Source: Mytilisepta virgata
Lineage: Eukaryota; Mollusca; Bivalvia; Mytilida; Mytilidae
DNA: 64,000 nt
Reading direction: 5' to 3'
NCBI GenBank assembly: GCA_028015205.1
Contig: CM051514.1
Coordinates: 43,788,150-43,852,149 of the forward strand
The translations under genes and the position numbers were made by a program. Positions 1 through 10,335 of this stretch are shown in pieces. Under the pieces are notes generated by a model. That model did not search any database and was not told the origin of the DNA. It saw only the letters and a program-made list of their open reading frames with translations. Numbering within the stretch: the first letter of the stretch is position 1; each line of letters begins with the position of its first letter.

Positions 1-365
1 ACAATTCTTTGGCATCATATTGGATATATAAAATCATCATTTTAGGAAAAATAATCATTGTTTGCAAAACAAAAGTACATTTCTATTTCAGACATATGAA
101 CATAACAAATTCTGAGCATGAGAAAATCTTTCAAATATAAAGTTCTATATTTTCATACACCCAACTTTATTACATGAACTTTAAACAAGAAATTCAGAAC
201 TTCCCTCTTACTTTATGGAGCATTAGTTTCATCATAGATATAAAATCCCCTTCAGTCATACCTTGATTATGTGTGTTACCTTGTCCACTACACACATATA
301 TAGGTTCTTATTAAACCCTGGAAACTGATGCTGCCTATTTACATGATTTCTATTACCATTATACG

Positions 366-711
366 CTGAGTTTTGCTGACCTGTTTTCATAATACTCAGA
401 GCTTTGCTGACCTCTATTATTATTATACACTGAGCTTTCTTGACCTCTATTGTTATTATACCCTGAGCTTTCTTGACCTCTATTGTTATTGTACCCTGGG
501 TTATGCTAACCTCTATTTTCATTATACCATGAGCTTTCTTGACCTCTACTGTTATTGTACCCTGGGTTATGCTGACTTCTATTTGCATTATACCCTGAGC
601 TTTCTTGACCTCTATTGTTATTGTACCCTGGGTTATGCTGACCTCTATTTTCATTATACAATGAGCTTTGTTGATCTCTAATATCATTATATCCTGATTT
701 TTGTTGACCAA
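366..711 (-). repeat. 30-bp coding minisatellite (YN-N-RGQ repeats)
   Basis: About ten imperfect 30-bp units, visible on the plus strand as alternating TTGACCTCTATTGTTATT and TATGCTGACCTCTATTT words. In the minus-strand pseudogene frame each unit gives ten residues (Y-N-x-N-R-G/S-Q-x-S-x). The period is a multiple of three and most changes respect the frame, so the array expanded while coding. Long open frames in other phases are by-products of this periodicity. Confidence 0.85.
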
Positions 712-1690
712 ATTTTCTTGAATACCCTGGTTTATTTTTTCGAATGCTTGTATCTGTTTTACCTATATGTACAATACCCAAAATTGGGTTTATAACCTCT
801 TTCATACACTAAATAAGGGTTTTATACCTGATTCATTCAGATGAGTCCCATCATACATATCTGAAAAATGCATGTCATATCTAGTAATATATACACCCTT
901 TTCTTTACAATAATCATTCAATAATATATTATAGAGTTGTCTTTCTTCTTCGAAATATTGTGATTTTTCACTATTATGATAGAAGCGAGGAAGAAGTTCT
1001 CCTATTATAATGTTTGGTTGTTTTAACACATTGATAGTAGCATCTATCAAGCACTCGATTTCTTCTAGTACTTCATCAGGGCTTTTCTCATCAAATTGGT
1101 GTGAGCCAATTTGGTAAAAAATATTTTTTCCTTGGAGTTTTCCACTTTTTGCAAAGTTTATAGCTCCTTCAATAGTTTTGTGATCTTTTATTTCTATATA
1201 TTCTGTTTGCTATCAGTCCTTTCACTGTCGATGAACCTACGATATGTACTTCATATTTTATTTCACCTTGCTGGTTTTCATTTTTGTTCGTTTCATTTTC
1301 ATTGTCTTTAGGTTGACTAACAAATTCACCAGCGTTGTTCATCCTTTGTTGTTTATCAGATCTTACACTGCGTTCTGTTTGGTTCGGCGTGTCAGGTGTA
1401 TCATTCACTACATTTTGTGTGTCATTTTGTTTTTGTTTAGATTCTGTCTCCTTATCTCTTTCTTCTCCTTTTATGTTTCCAATAACTTCATCTAGCTTAT
1501 CTTATCTGGTGCTCCGGATAAGAATTTCATTATTTTGTTGTAGATTTTCTATAATGTTTTTGCTTATATCCTTGGATTTTTCTCGTTAGATACTTTGATG
1601 TACTACTTTAACATCATTGTTCAGTTTCAGTTGTATCTCACTCATCTTTGTGTCAACTGCTAATACTTTTTCGAACATCATTGTATATAA
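366..1690 (-). pseudogene. SGNH/GDSL-esterase-like pseudogene with coiled-coil start and repeat tail
   Basis: Read on the minus strand from about 1690 down. A lysine/glutamate-rich, probably coiled-coil start comes first, then a Q/N-rich linker. An SGNH-hydrolase-like domain follows: block I VGSSTVKGL near 1230, a GSHQF block near 1110, and the catalytic-type D-G-T-H motif (DMYDGTHLNESG) near 840. The C-terminus is about ten 10-residue repeats of the form GYNNNRGQES. SGNH folds are usually serine esterases using Ser, Asp and His; the middle block here has SHQ where many families have a G-x-N. The frame is broken: in-frame TAA near 1589 and 1503, frameshifts near 1205 and 800, and a CAG-to-TAG stop in the repeat tail near 504. 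Between breaks it still reads as protein, so decay is moderate. SGNH domains occur in some LINE ORF1 proteins, so a mobile-element origin is possible. The substrate is unknown. Confidence 0.7.
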
Positions 1691-1730
1691 AGATACACAA
1701 GTTTACAAGAAATAGTATATAAATTGAAAT

Positions 1731-2270
1731 GTCAACTTAACTATTAAAATATATGTGTCCGATCCTTTTGACTTTTCTTTATCTGGAATTCTTCTCGTCA
1801 CTGTTGGGGGAATCCAAACAGAATATTATGTCCAATAAGTCACAATCTATTATGGTGTAGTTAACGTAAATAAAAGTGTCAATCCAGCATCTGAGAAAAC
1901 AAGAATGTTAATGTCTGATCTGAAAGTCTAACTTTAGTGTCTGTATAAATATAATTGTCACGGAAATCTTTAGAACACTGTAGAAGGGAAACTCGTAGAA
2001 ACTGTAGAACGGAAACTTCTAGAATACGGTAGAAGTTTGAATCACACATCGTAGATTATGATCATTCCAGAATTATTATGTAAGTCAAATATAAAGTTCT
2101 TATCATTCCATCAGTATCTATGACTGTTCTAGTGATTTCTAAACTGCACAGTTATAATATTATTTGGTAAACAACTACAAGTATTATCTAAGCATATTAT
2201 ACATGTTATAAGGCCACACAAAACAAATTAGGCCAAGACAAATAAATATAATAATTACAATATCATAACA
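1731..2270 (-). mobile_element. Putative 3' LTR of a Ty3/Gypsy element
   Basis: On the minus strand a purine-rich tract (AAGGCGGGAGC, 2271-2281) is followed at once by TGTTATGATATTG. This is the usual order of polypurine tract then LTR start in Gypsy elements. The far boundary is a guess: TGTCAACTT on the plus strand at 1731 would give TG...CA ends. No matching second LTR lies in the window, so neither the length nor the outer end can be verified. Confidence 0.45.
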
Positions 2271-3000
2271 GCTCCCGCCTTAAAAGAATTTTGAGTGTAA
2301 CGAGAACTTTTCCTGAACAATATATACAAAAATATACAGTATGTATACAGTGTTTAAATAAGAACTAGATAAAGCATATATCCAATTTATTGTGTCATAA
2401 AATCAAGTTTAAGTGGATTGCGGCGGTAAGGATGTTGCTTAATTGGAGAAGCATCGCCTACATCAACATCATGACAAACAGCAGTGGTTTTGTTTGGCGC
2501 ATCTGGAAAAAGATTTTTAAATAAAATACCAAAGTTTTCAATTTTTCTCTGCGATCGAAAGTCAGATGTGCAAGTTTAGGACGAACACCCACAACAAATG
2601 GTCCAGTAATTAAATCTGACTTCAAATAAATACGATGGACGGGAACATCTATACAACCTAACTCCACACCTTGTAACAAAACGGAGGCACCAACGGACGT
2701 CTCCTCGGACAAAGGCAACACACCTTCTTACAAGAAAGTCTGAGAAGATCCAGTGTCCCGTAAAATCTTAATATGCTGAGGAGTAGTATTATCAACAATA
2801 GAAACAAACCCATCAGACATAAAGAGTTTATAATCCTCCATTTAATCACCAAAACTGGACATTACAACTTATTGGTAACAAGGGGTGTCGTACAAGCACT
2901 AGACTTGGGCTTATTATCTCTTTCATTCTTCTTCTGGAGTCTAAAACAATCAGCCATCAGGTGACCATTTTTCTTACAATAAGATAGTGATTTCAGAGTC
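2271..3000 (-). pseudogene. Ty3/Gypsy polyprotein remnant (zinc knuckle, protease, start of RT linker)
   Basis: Minus-strand order: a CCHC zinc-knuckle remnant near 2985-2945 (YCKKNGHLMADC, first Cys lost); an aspartic-protease region near 2770-2590 with RDTGSSQ, then VHRIYLKSDLITGPFVVGVR; and the linker before reverse transcriptase near 2520-2405 (HDVDVGDASPIKQHPYRRNP). Breaks include an in-frame stop just after the RDTGSSQTFL block near 2730 and a frameshift near 2535. Reverse transcriptase, RNase H and integrase are absent: after the linker only about 120 bp separate the frame from the polypurine tract and LTR. It is therefore an internally deleted copy. The family call rests on the protease flank and linker phrases, which I know from Gypsy elements of animals. 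The upstream end is replaced by the telomere-like array. Confidence 0.75.
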
Positions 3001-3035
3001 TTTACGGACGGGAACGAACGTTTACGGATTTCAGT

Positions 3036-3212
3036 CCTTACCATAACCGTAACTCGAGTCTTAACCCGAACCCTAACTCGAGTCCTAACCACAACCCTAA
3101 CTCTAACCCTAACCCTAGTTCTAACCATAACCCTAACCTTAACTCTAACCCTAACCCTAGTCCTGCCTCTAACCCTTATCGTAGGTCTGTATCGTACTCT
3201 TACTCTAAACAA
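3036..3212. repeat. Degenerate interstitial telomere-like (CCCTAA)n array
   Basis: Dozens of 6-bp words of the CCCTAA/CTCTAA/CCATAA/CTCGAG type run in phase, with exact CTAACCCTAACCCTAG stretches around 3103-3117 and 3145-3159. The plus strand is the C-rich strand, so TTAGGG reads on minus. On the minus strand it gives an Arg-Val repeat that is open into the Gypsy zinc-knuckle frame, a chance fusion. Confidence 0.8.
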
Positions 3213-3285
3213 TCAGTACCCCAAGCTGGTGGTTCACTGGTGCAAGCGTGACAAACATGAGGCAAATAGTCACGCTTGCTTAGGT

Positions 3286-3432
3286 GATGTGCATCGTACC
3301 ATCAACGAGACCGAGAACATTCGTTCCCTTCGGAAAGACTCTTCAATATCTGTTTCATAAGGGTGCTCTCTTTCAGGTCCGTGTTACATGACCGCAGCCA
3401 TCTTTGATGTCCATCGTAACATCAACGAGACC
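3286..3432 (+). repeat. 27-bp direct repeat at 120-bp spacing
   Basis: GATGTGCATCGTACCATCAA... at 3286-3312 recurs at 3406-3432 with two differences. The sequence between shows no coding signal. Confidence 0.6.
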
Positions 3433-3477
3433 AAGGGGTGATTTATAACGAAACAGTAAGAATCCCATCTTCTCATC

Positions 3478-3680
3478 GGCACACCACGAGCAGCAACGAA
3501 CAGCAACAAGAAGCAGCAGCAGCAAAAAAAACCCGAAATGAGCACGAGAGGATGGGGCTAAGCAGCGATGAGCAGGAAAGAACACTACAGAGCAATAGAA
3601 GAGCAGCGATGAGCAGCAAACAACAATCACGAGCATGGTTGAGCAGCAAACAACAATCACGAGCAGCGACCCGTGTGGTA
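3478..3680 (+). repeat. AGC-rich low-complexity repeat, left of zinc-finger pseudogene
   Basis: Built from AGCAGC, GCGATGAGCAG and a 31-bp unit containing GAGCAGCAAACAACAATCAC (about 3611 and 3642). It shares the words GAAATGAGCACG and AGAGCAATAGAA with the array at 5071-5460, so the two are related and lie either side of the pseudogene at 3758-4813. The Gln/Ser-rich reading frames here look like repeat artefacts. Confidence 0.6.
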
Positions 3681-3757
3681 TGAATGAATAGACAAAAAAC
3701 AATCTTCGTCACTATGACGCCAATTGAAAGCTTTTAACGAAAATATAATCAGAGGTT

Positions 3758-4813
3758 TTGTTTAATTTCGTCAGATCGTCAAACAACACACACGTATCAA
3801 TGGAATCGAAAACGCCTCTCGTTGATTTATTTGTTCCTGTTAGATATTTAATACCTGTGGCTCTTCCTAACACCAAAGCAAAACCAGAAATGAAAAGGAA
3901 AATACTTCCAACCAAAGTGAAGAGAACCAAACGGCTGGACAAAACAAGTGGAGGGCCCAGCAAAGTTGATCCAAACAAGCAATGCACAAAGTCTCAAATG
4001 AACAAGAGCTTTGCGGAATTCTACAAAAACATGAATATCTGCAAGGGGTGCAGAAGTATTGACAGCGAGTTGACAAGACTTTATAGAGACCTCATCAGAA
4101 AAGTGAAATCTGAACTGCAACAATCTCTAAATGAATACTTTTGTTTGTGTATGAATCAACAAGCCCTTGAGGAACCTGTATCTAATATAAGCACTTGCAG
4201 GACGACCGGAACTCATTCTACTATCAAATCCCAGGAAAGAAAGACGTCTTAAATGTATACCTGTGACATGTGGATACCAGTCCAAGCGAAACTTCAACCT
4301 AGTGCGACACAAAAAGAATGCACACGGTATGGAAGAGGATTCAACAGACTATAGTGATTCAGTCTCAGACACCACCACATAAGCCGATAACGAGGAATCG
4401 GAACCATGACCATGAGTCCAACGAAGACTCCGAAGAGCAATTATACAGTCTCCATGGGATGTCATTTTGAACAGAACATTTCAAGTACATCAATCGGAAT
4501 ACTCACAGACAGTAAACGAACTAGTCGAAGCCGGAATGGAAGAAGACAAGGCACGTTTGGCAGCATATAGAGACATGTTTGACTCATACAGAGACGAAAG
4601 CATTACATCGGACTGACGTCCTGGCATCAAGACATGAATAAAGACCCCGTACATAGAAAGATCAAGAAAACTGCTAAATGCTTGAGAGAAGAGGAAGACT
4701 ACGAATCAAAAGAATCATGGGAATATGCCGTAGAAAAACGAAAATATCTGCTTAACCGTGTATTGAACGTCTACGACCCACCACCAGCTGAAGACAGCAA
4801 TGACTCTATGTGA
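3758..4813 (+). pseudogene. Broken zinc-finger-like ORF of unknown function
   Basis: An open frame runs from the ATG at 3758 (or 3800) to 4252. It encodes a basic N-terminal half with a Lys/Arg cluster (EMKRKILPTKVKRTKR) and a paired-Cys segment (NICKGCRS). After a frameshift near 4230 the next frame carries a C2H2-like finger, C-x4-C-x12-H-x4-H, at about 4258-4330. An acidic stretch broken by stops follows (about 4379-4415), then an amphipathic block (VEAGMEEDKARLAAYRDMF, about 4528-4590). A further shift near 4615 leads to an acidic helix ending YLLNRVLNVYDPPP and a stop at 4813. The pieces are collinear and coding-like, so this was one protein of about 350 residues. I do not recognise the family. 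AGC-rich repeats on both sides suggest it travels with a multicopy element. Confidence 0.6.
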
Positions 4814-4912
4814 CGGAGAAATTGGAACATATTACAAAGAAAAACAGAAAAAAATATAACAAAAATGGGAAGGAGGGTAATGTAGCCTATATATGTTTAT
4901 ACATATATATCA

Positions 4913-5017
4913 CCAGTCACAAGCCTGGACAAATTCAGAGTGGCCTTAAAAAATTGAGGAGGATTAATGCAGCTTATGATAGCCAGTCACAAGCCTGGAT
5001 AAATGAAGAGTGGCTCT
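4913..5017 (+). repeat. Two 35-bp direct repeats 70 bp apart
   Basis: CCAGTCACAAGCCTGGA begins at 4913 and again at 4983, each followed by AAAT..AGAGTGGC. The repeat contains no gene. Confidence 0.65.
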
Positions 5018-5070
5018 CGCACAGATCCAATCTTTGACTAACGACAATCGACCACCACTAGCAGCAGCAG

Positions 5071-5460
5071 CCCCAAAACCGAAATGAGCACGCGAGTAAG
5101 GTCATGATTAGCGATGAACAGCAAAGAGCAATAGAAAAACAGCGAGGGGCAAGAGAAGAGCAGCGATGACGAACAGCAACAAGCAGCAGGAGCAACAACA
5201 GCAGCGAAAACAGGGACAAGTAGCCCCAAAAAAACGAAATAAGCACGCGAGTAAGGTCATGAGTAGCGATGAACAGCAAAGACCAAGAGAAAAACAGCGA
5301 TGAGCAAGAGAAGAGCAGCGATGACGAACAGCAACAAGCAGAAGCAGTAGAAGCAGCGAAAACAGTGACAAGTAGCCCCATATCTGAAATGAGCACGCGA
5401 GTAAGGTCATGAGAAGCGATGAACAGCGACGAGCAGCGAGATCGACATGGAGCAAGAGAA
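5071..5460 (+). repeat. 152/153-bp tandem repeat, about 2.5 copies, AGC-rich
   Basis: Units start at CCCCAAAACC 5071, CCCCAAAAAA 5224 and CCCCATATCT 5376. Each carries GCACGCGAGTAAGGTCATGA and GCGATGAACAGC. The third copy is cut short. Long minus-strand open frames (Leu/Ser/Cys-rich) are periodicity artefacts, not proteins. Confidence 0.85.
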
Positions 5461-5827
5461 GAGAAACGAAGTGCATCATAGAGCAATGAAATGCACCTCC
5501 GTTGCTAAGACGGCTGCTAAGGACACCCCTCCATTGATCTAATGATGACAGCATCACTTGGAGGTAAGGGGGCATAATCCAATCCTACCGTTGGTCCCCA
5601 CAGAAAACATCACCCGTGGGAAAAAGTGCGGGATAAGGGGAGATAATCCAATCACCTCTCTGTACTTCGATTACTCTCTGACTTCGACATAACAGTGAGA
5701 GTATCAATCCCTAGAGACTCGATGCGAAACCCTTACCTTAAAAAGACCGATGAAAGACCCGGAAACGACCGAGAAGTACGGCAAAAGGGAGATAATCAGT
5801 CAAGCATGGCACTTCAGGGTCCCAGCT

Positions 5828-6200
5828 AGTGACTTACGTCAGTTCCGTAAACAAATTACTTCCGGTTGCACATGCGCCTGACTTCCAGTTCTGCCGGAAC
5901 ATGCGCCGTCGACACATCCGGGCACGTGACTAACGTCACTTCCGTAAATGAATGGCCGGAAAATCCATCACTTGCGGTTGCGCATGCGAGCAAACCACTT
6001 CCGGGTCTTCCGGTTCCGGTCACGCATGTGCAGACCATTAAACCAAGGCCCTGGCACGTGACTTACGTCACTTCCGTGAACAAATGGCGGGGAAACCCAC
6101 TACTTCCGGCTGTGCATGAGCGCAAACCATTTCCGGGTACTTCCTGTTCCGGTAACACCACTTCCTGTGACGTCATTTCAGCTTCCGGTGATGTCACTTC
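5828..6200 (+). promoter_or_regulatory. CpG-rich array of E-box, CRE-like and ETS-like motifs
   Basis: Three irregular units (GTGACTTACGTCA at 5829, GTGACTAACGTCA at 5926, GTGACTTACGTCA at 6059; spacing 97 and 133 bp). Two units carry GGCACGTGAC (E-box CACGTG). All carry a CRE-like ACGTCA and CTTCCG/TTCCGG words (ETS-type CCGGAA on the other strand). A further TGACGTCA lies near 6170. The block is GC-rich in AT-rich surroundings. It could be a promoter or enhancer block, or the subterminal array of an old transposon. The open frame across it is not convincing. Confidence 0.5.
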
Positions 6201-6252
6201 TGGCACCTCCTCAAATAATAATTTGCCTGTGCCCATATACTACTGGTGTTAA

Positions 6253-7549
6253 AGGAACAGCTTAAAATAAAATCAACGAACAAATGCAAACATCGATCGA
6301 ATAACCGAATTAACGCCAGGTGCCGGTGTGATTCTCAAATCTTGCTGTAGATAAAAATAGTCATCTAGGAATCCAGAAAGTAAAAATATACACTCGTAAT
6401 TTTTTTTTATAGCGGTATATTGATTATACCATGAAAGATGCAAAATAATGAAATAATAAGTAAATAATTCATTTATTATAGTGACATGTGTATCATGAAC
6501 AGGTAAGTATATATATTAAAGAACATGGTAATATTTACACCCGACCCATTGCACCTATATGTCACTTTAAATCATTGAACAAATCATATATATGGGTCAT
6601 TTTCAAAAAAAGTCCATTTTCCTGTCCACGTACATGTATGTTAAAAAAATATTTGGACACAATGGCATTATTTTTTTGTGCTTAACCAAAAGTTCGCAAG
6701 TTTTTCAAATCGGCACATTTAGAATGAGAACGATTTTCTCCTTGCAAATCCAAAATAAATTGATTTTGAAGCTCAATATTGAGCAATTTGCCAGTGTCCG
6801 GACTGAGAGAACCATGTTTGCACATTATTTTTCAATGATTTTTTGTATGTTTTCAAATCGGCAAAATTATTTTTTTAAATAGCATACAATTGAATTTTAA
6901 CAAGAAAGTAAAGTCTTGAAGATACTTATATATATACTCATAAAAAGTAAATTATGCTGGCGTCCAAATGACCCCCCCTCCCCCAGAATATCAAATGGTC
7001 GTCCCCTTAGTGTACCATTTCAAGTCCTGAATAAATTTGTTTAGTTAGGCTGGTTTTTGTAGTTATATGTAGATAATAATATCTGTTTGTATGTTACTTG
7101 CCCCTTGTGGATCCTTGGGTGAGGAATTTTAATGATTTTCGCTGACCGACGGATAATCTGTCATCGCCGGTCGGTCCCCAGCATCTCATGTAGACTGAAG
7201 TGCTTCCTCGCATATGTTCTCTTGATTCTTGATCATGTTAACTTTTGATCTTAATTATTTATCAAAGAAAAAAAATCATAACTTTTAAAATATATCCGAT
7301 ATTCTTGAATGATTTGAAGTGAGTTGTATATACAATTCAACCTTTTGCACTTTAGAATTCCCTTGATAATTGAACGTCAAATACAACAGATAAAAAAAAA
7401 TCTAAATGAATTGTTCGAGATTGCCTTTTCCATGTTTAATAGGATGAATGTTTTAAGAGATAAACTAACTATTAATATCCACCTTTAAGGTATATCGATC
7501 AAACCTATCAAATTATATGTATATTTTTATATTAAAAAAATCAACTCAA
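6253..7549. other. Unassigned AT-rich stretch
   Basis: No gene or known repeat recognised. One imperfect stem-loop at 7144-7176 (GACCGACGG / CCGGTCGGTC). Confidence 0.4.
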
Positions 7550-7580
7550 TCAAGGACGTATAACTAACATACGTCCTTGA
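7550..7580. repeat. Perfect 12-bp inverted repeat, 7-nt loop
   Basis: TCAAGGACGTAT (7550-7561) is the exact reverse complement of ATACGTCCTTGA (7569-7580). It could be a transposon excision scar or a cruciform. There is no U-run typical of a terminator. Confidence 0.7.
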
Positions 7581-8241
7581 CTCAATGTACTTATTTTTTG
7601 TATATTTAACCCGCTGGCGGTTGACCTCAGTGAGTAGATTTCGAGTGAACCCAACCTTCCCGCTTCGCAGATTATTTTTGGTAAGCGTTGTGGATGGTCG
7701 TATTTTTCTTCTTCTCCGATAATATTTATGAAAATCGCGTAAATCGAGCCCACAAGACCCTGAGAATCAACAAGAACTTCAACAATAACACAAAGCTACA
7801 GCCTAGGATGTTGTTGATGATTTGATGTTTCAGTGGGTGGCAGATGAGCGAGCAGGCAGACATGTCCCATATGTCTTGGTTTGTTGTTGTCTTGATTTCA
7901 GATGCTTATGAATTGTTATTTGTGCATTTGTAATCGTGGCAATGTAAATTTAGGCTGCCCAATAGTTTATGAGAAACATAAGATTTGTAGAAAAGTTATT
8001 TTTTCTCTGCCCAGGAATTATAAACTGTTAGTCACTACAAAAACAAATGCTTTGCCAGGAGAATTATTGACAGGTCATAAATAGTTAAATACATTCTAGA
8101 AGTAGCAGTATAGTTTTAATCAAATTGAAGGAATTTAAATACAGTAACTATTAATTTGTAGATTTATTATTTAATGTGTTTGTCGATTCATAGTCAGATT
8201 TACAGGCTGGCTGCTTGGAGATGACTTTCAGACTACCAACA
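7581..8241. other. Unassigned; possible upstream part of a host gene
   Basis: Slightly more GC-balanced than its surroundings near 7600-7830, but no exon can be defined. Confidence 0.3.
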
Positions 8242-8365
8242 GGTTGTCATGGTAGCATTACTCCCAAGATGGTTTTATGGTAATTATCCTTGCAAGATCT
8301 CAGGGTAACAAACATCAGCCTACCAGGATTTCATGGTAACAAGCCTCTGAAGATTTCATGGTAAT
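8242..8365 (+). repeat. Degenerate 27-30 bp tandem repeat
   Basis: About five units with the core ATTTCATGGTAACAAG, separated by CCTCTGAAG-like or CCTTGCAAG-like words. The flanks (8366-8991) show no gene. Confidence 0.55.
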
Positions 8366-9033
8366 GTTAGAAAATACTTAAAACTTGCTATTAAACAAAA
8401 ATATAAAGAAAAACAGGGATAATGTCATTAAATGCTGGATACCGGTAGACAACATCTGCAGTGTCAAATCCTTGCAGAAAACTGAAAAAAACCTTAAAAT
8501 TGTAATTTATGAAAAAGGATTTCATATGCGACTTTCAATAAAAATTTCACTATTACACATGGAAAATAAGTAAATACAACAAGACAAGTGTACATCATGG
8601 ACTTGAAATAAGGCAACAAATTCAAGTAAGCATGTCGGCTCACAGCTGAAGACGTAAAGCAAATTAAATACTTAAAAAGAGAGATAGGAAACAGCTTAAA
8701 AATCGTTATTGACCTTCAGAGTAGATGTAAGAAAATGGATTATGTTGATTTTTAGCACACATATATAAAAAAGATCAATTTTGAAAATTGTATCTTTTGT
8801 GAAAGAAAGTGTATATATGTGAATAATGTGTCAATAAAAAAACATCATATCAGTAAGTCACAAGGTCATAGTGTTATTTTCAGTAACATCGAAGCTCATC
8901 ATAATTAAAACCGGTTTCATGTAAAATAAAATCTAATTTATATAATTTTCTTTTTGCAACAAGGTGTTTTTGTAACTGTTTTGTTTTTTAGCTCCCCAAA
9001 GTGTTACAAAGTGATTTCGAAGTGTACTGAAAG

Positions 9034-9047
9034 ATGGCTGTTATCCA
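9034..9047 (+). CDS. Candidate first coding exon (MAVI-) of a split host gene
   Basis: A pyrimidine tract and acceptor TTTTTTAG end at 8991. A 42-nt leader follows, then AAGATGG (good start context), four codons M-A-V-I, two bases CA, and a strong donor GTAAGT at 9048. The leftover phase (two bases) fits the acceptor at 28397, whose exon starts G-AAG-AAA, giving Gln then Lys-Lys. The exon is too short for homology, so this is an inference from signals and phase only. The 19-kb intron it implies is full of repeats, which is common in bivalves. Additional exons in between cannot be ruled out. Confidence 0.4.
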
Positions 9048-9053
9048 GTAAGT

Positions 9054-9922
9054 TTTTTTTTTTTTTTTTTGTATGTTATCATTACTTAAATGATTATCAG
9101 TGTTGAATTGCATGGCCAGAGTATGTATTTTCAGTCTGAAAATGCTTTTTATGTTCCCTGCTGAGGCAGAAAAGTAAAAATAGATTTTCGCCTTTGAGAT
9201 CAGGAAATGATATTTTTATCCTTTATATATGGCCATGTTATCAATTTTTACCATCACCTCCCAAGTCAAATTGAACTGCTATTATTTGTTTTTTAGCTGT
9301 TATTTACCAGTTCTTCATATTTTTAGTAGTTTGTTAGCTGTTCTTAGCAGTCCATTTAATTAAGCACTTTGAAAAACTGCCTTGTTTCATCATTTCTTAG
9401 CATTCACCCTTAGCAGTTTGGATACCTTGAAACTGTTATCAATTGACATCAGTTTGATGGAAGTTTTGGTTTTAATCTTTGTTATAAAAATGCTTGGACC
9501 TGGCTTTGTTTTCAGCTTGAAAGTAAACCTTTATTTGAAGATGATTTGATCATTTTCAAATGTGCATTTTGGCTCCAAGATGTGTATAAATATTTGCTGG
9601 TGAAAAACTGTATTCATGTCAATTTTACAGTTTGATTTAGGCTAAATGGAATACTTTCACACACCTGCAGTACAGTAAGTTGCAGTTACAGTTGATGCAT
9701 GTGTATTTTCTGACATAATTTTGGAGGGGAAAACAGAAATCATACCAGACAGCCATAAAAAAGGGGGATAGTTGTTTATTCACCTAGAATATGTTTACAG
9801 AATTATAATGAAATTCTAGCATAGACTTACAGTGCAAGAAGTTATTTAAAAATAAAAAGATGAATATTTTGATATAATTTTGTAAAAAAAACAAAAACAA
9901 ATCATATTCAAGAGTTGAAAAA
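9054..9922. other. Unassigned AT-rich stretch with AGCTGTT/AGCAGT words
   Basis: No gene seen. CCCAAGTCAAA at 9260-9270 and the AGCTGTTCTTAGCAG words after it mirror sequence at 11040-11201, so this may be the left arm of a larger inverted-repeat element. Confidence 0.35.
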
Positions 9923-9951
9923 GGGGGGGGGGGGGGGGGGGGGGGGGGGGG
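9923..9951 (+). repeat. 29-nt uninterrupted G run
   Basis: A homopolymer of G from 9923 to 9951, followed by AGGGAATATT. It can form G-quadruplexes, and its assembled length is unreliable. Confidence 0.9.
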
Positions 9952-10049
9952 AGGGAATATTAGGGAAACCTAGGCTGCAAATAGCAGATTGTATTATGTT
10001 GACTTGGCTAGAGGTATAGGGGGAGGGTTGAGATCTCACAAAACATGTT

Positions 10050-10335
10050 TAACCCCGCCGCATTTTAGTGCCTGTCCCAAGTCAGGAGCCTCTGGCCTTT
10101 GTTAGTCTTGTATGTTTGTTTTAATTTTAGTTCATTTTTATGTTTCGGAGTTTAGTGTGACGTCCATTTTTACTGAACTAGTACACATTTTTGTTTAGGG
10201 GCCAGCTGAAGCCCGCCTCCGGGTGCGGGATTTTCTCGCTGTGTTGAAGACCCATTGGTGGCCTTGGGCTGTTTTCTGCTCTTTGGTCGGGTTGTTGTCT
10301 CTTTGACACATTCCCCATTTCCATTCCCAATTTTA
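10050..10335 (+). mobile_element. High-copy mussel dispersed repeat
   Basis: Runs from AACCCCGCCGCATTTTAGTG to TTGACACATTCCCCATTTCC, with CCTCCGGGTGCGGGATTTTC and GTCGGGTTGTTGTCTC inside. I recognise this phrase set as a very abundant repeat of mytilid genomes, probably the 3' part of a retroelement or a non-autonomous element. No frame is open. Confidence 0.6.

Noticed and set aside
256..711. Open frames on both strands over the 30-bp minisatellite
   Set aside because: A period divisible by three keeps several frames open. Only the frame joined to the SGNH part reads sensibly, and it is broken.
5038..5575. Leu/Ser/Cys-rich minus-strand frames of 60-155 residues
   Set aside because: They follow the 152/153-bp repeat exactly and look like translated AGC-rich DNA, not membrane proteins.
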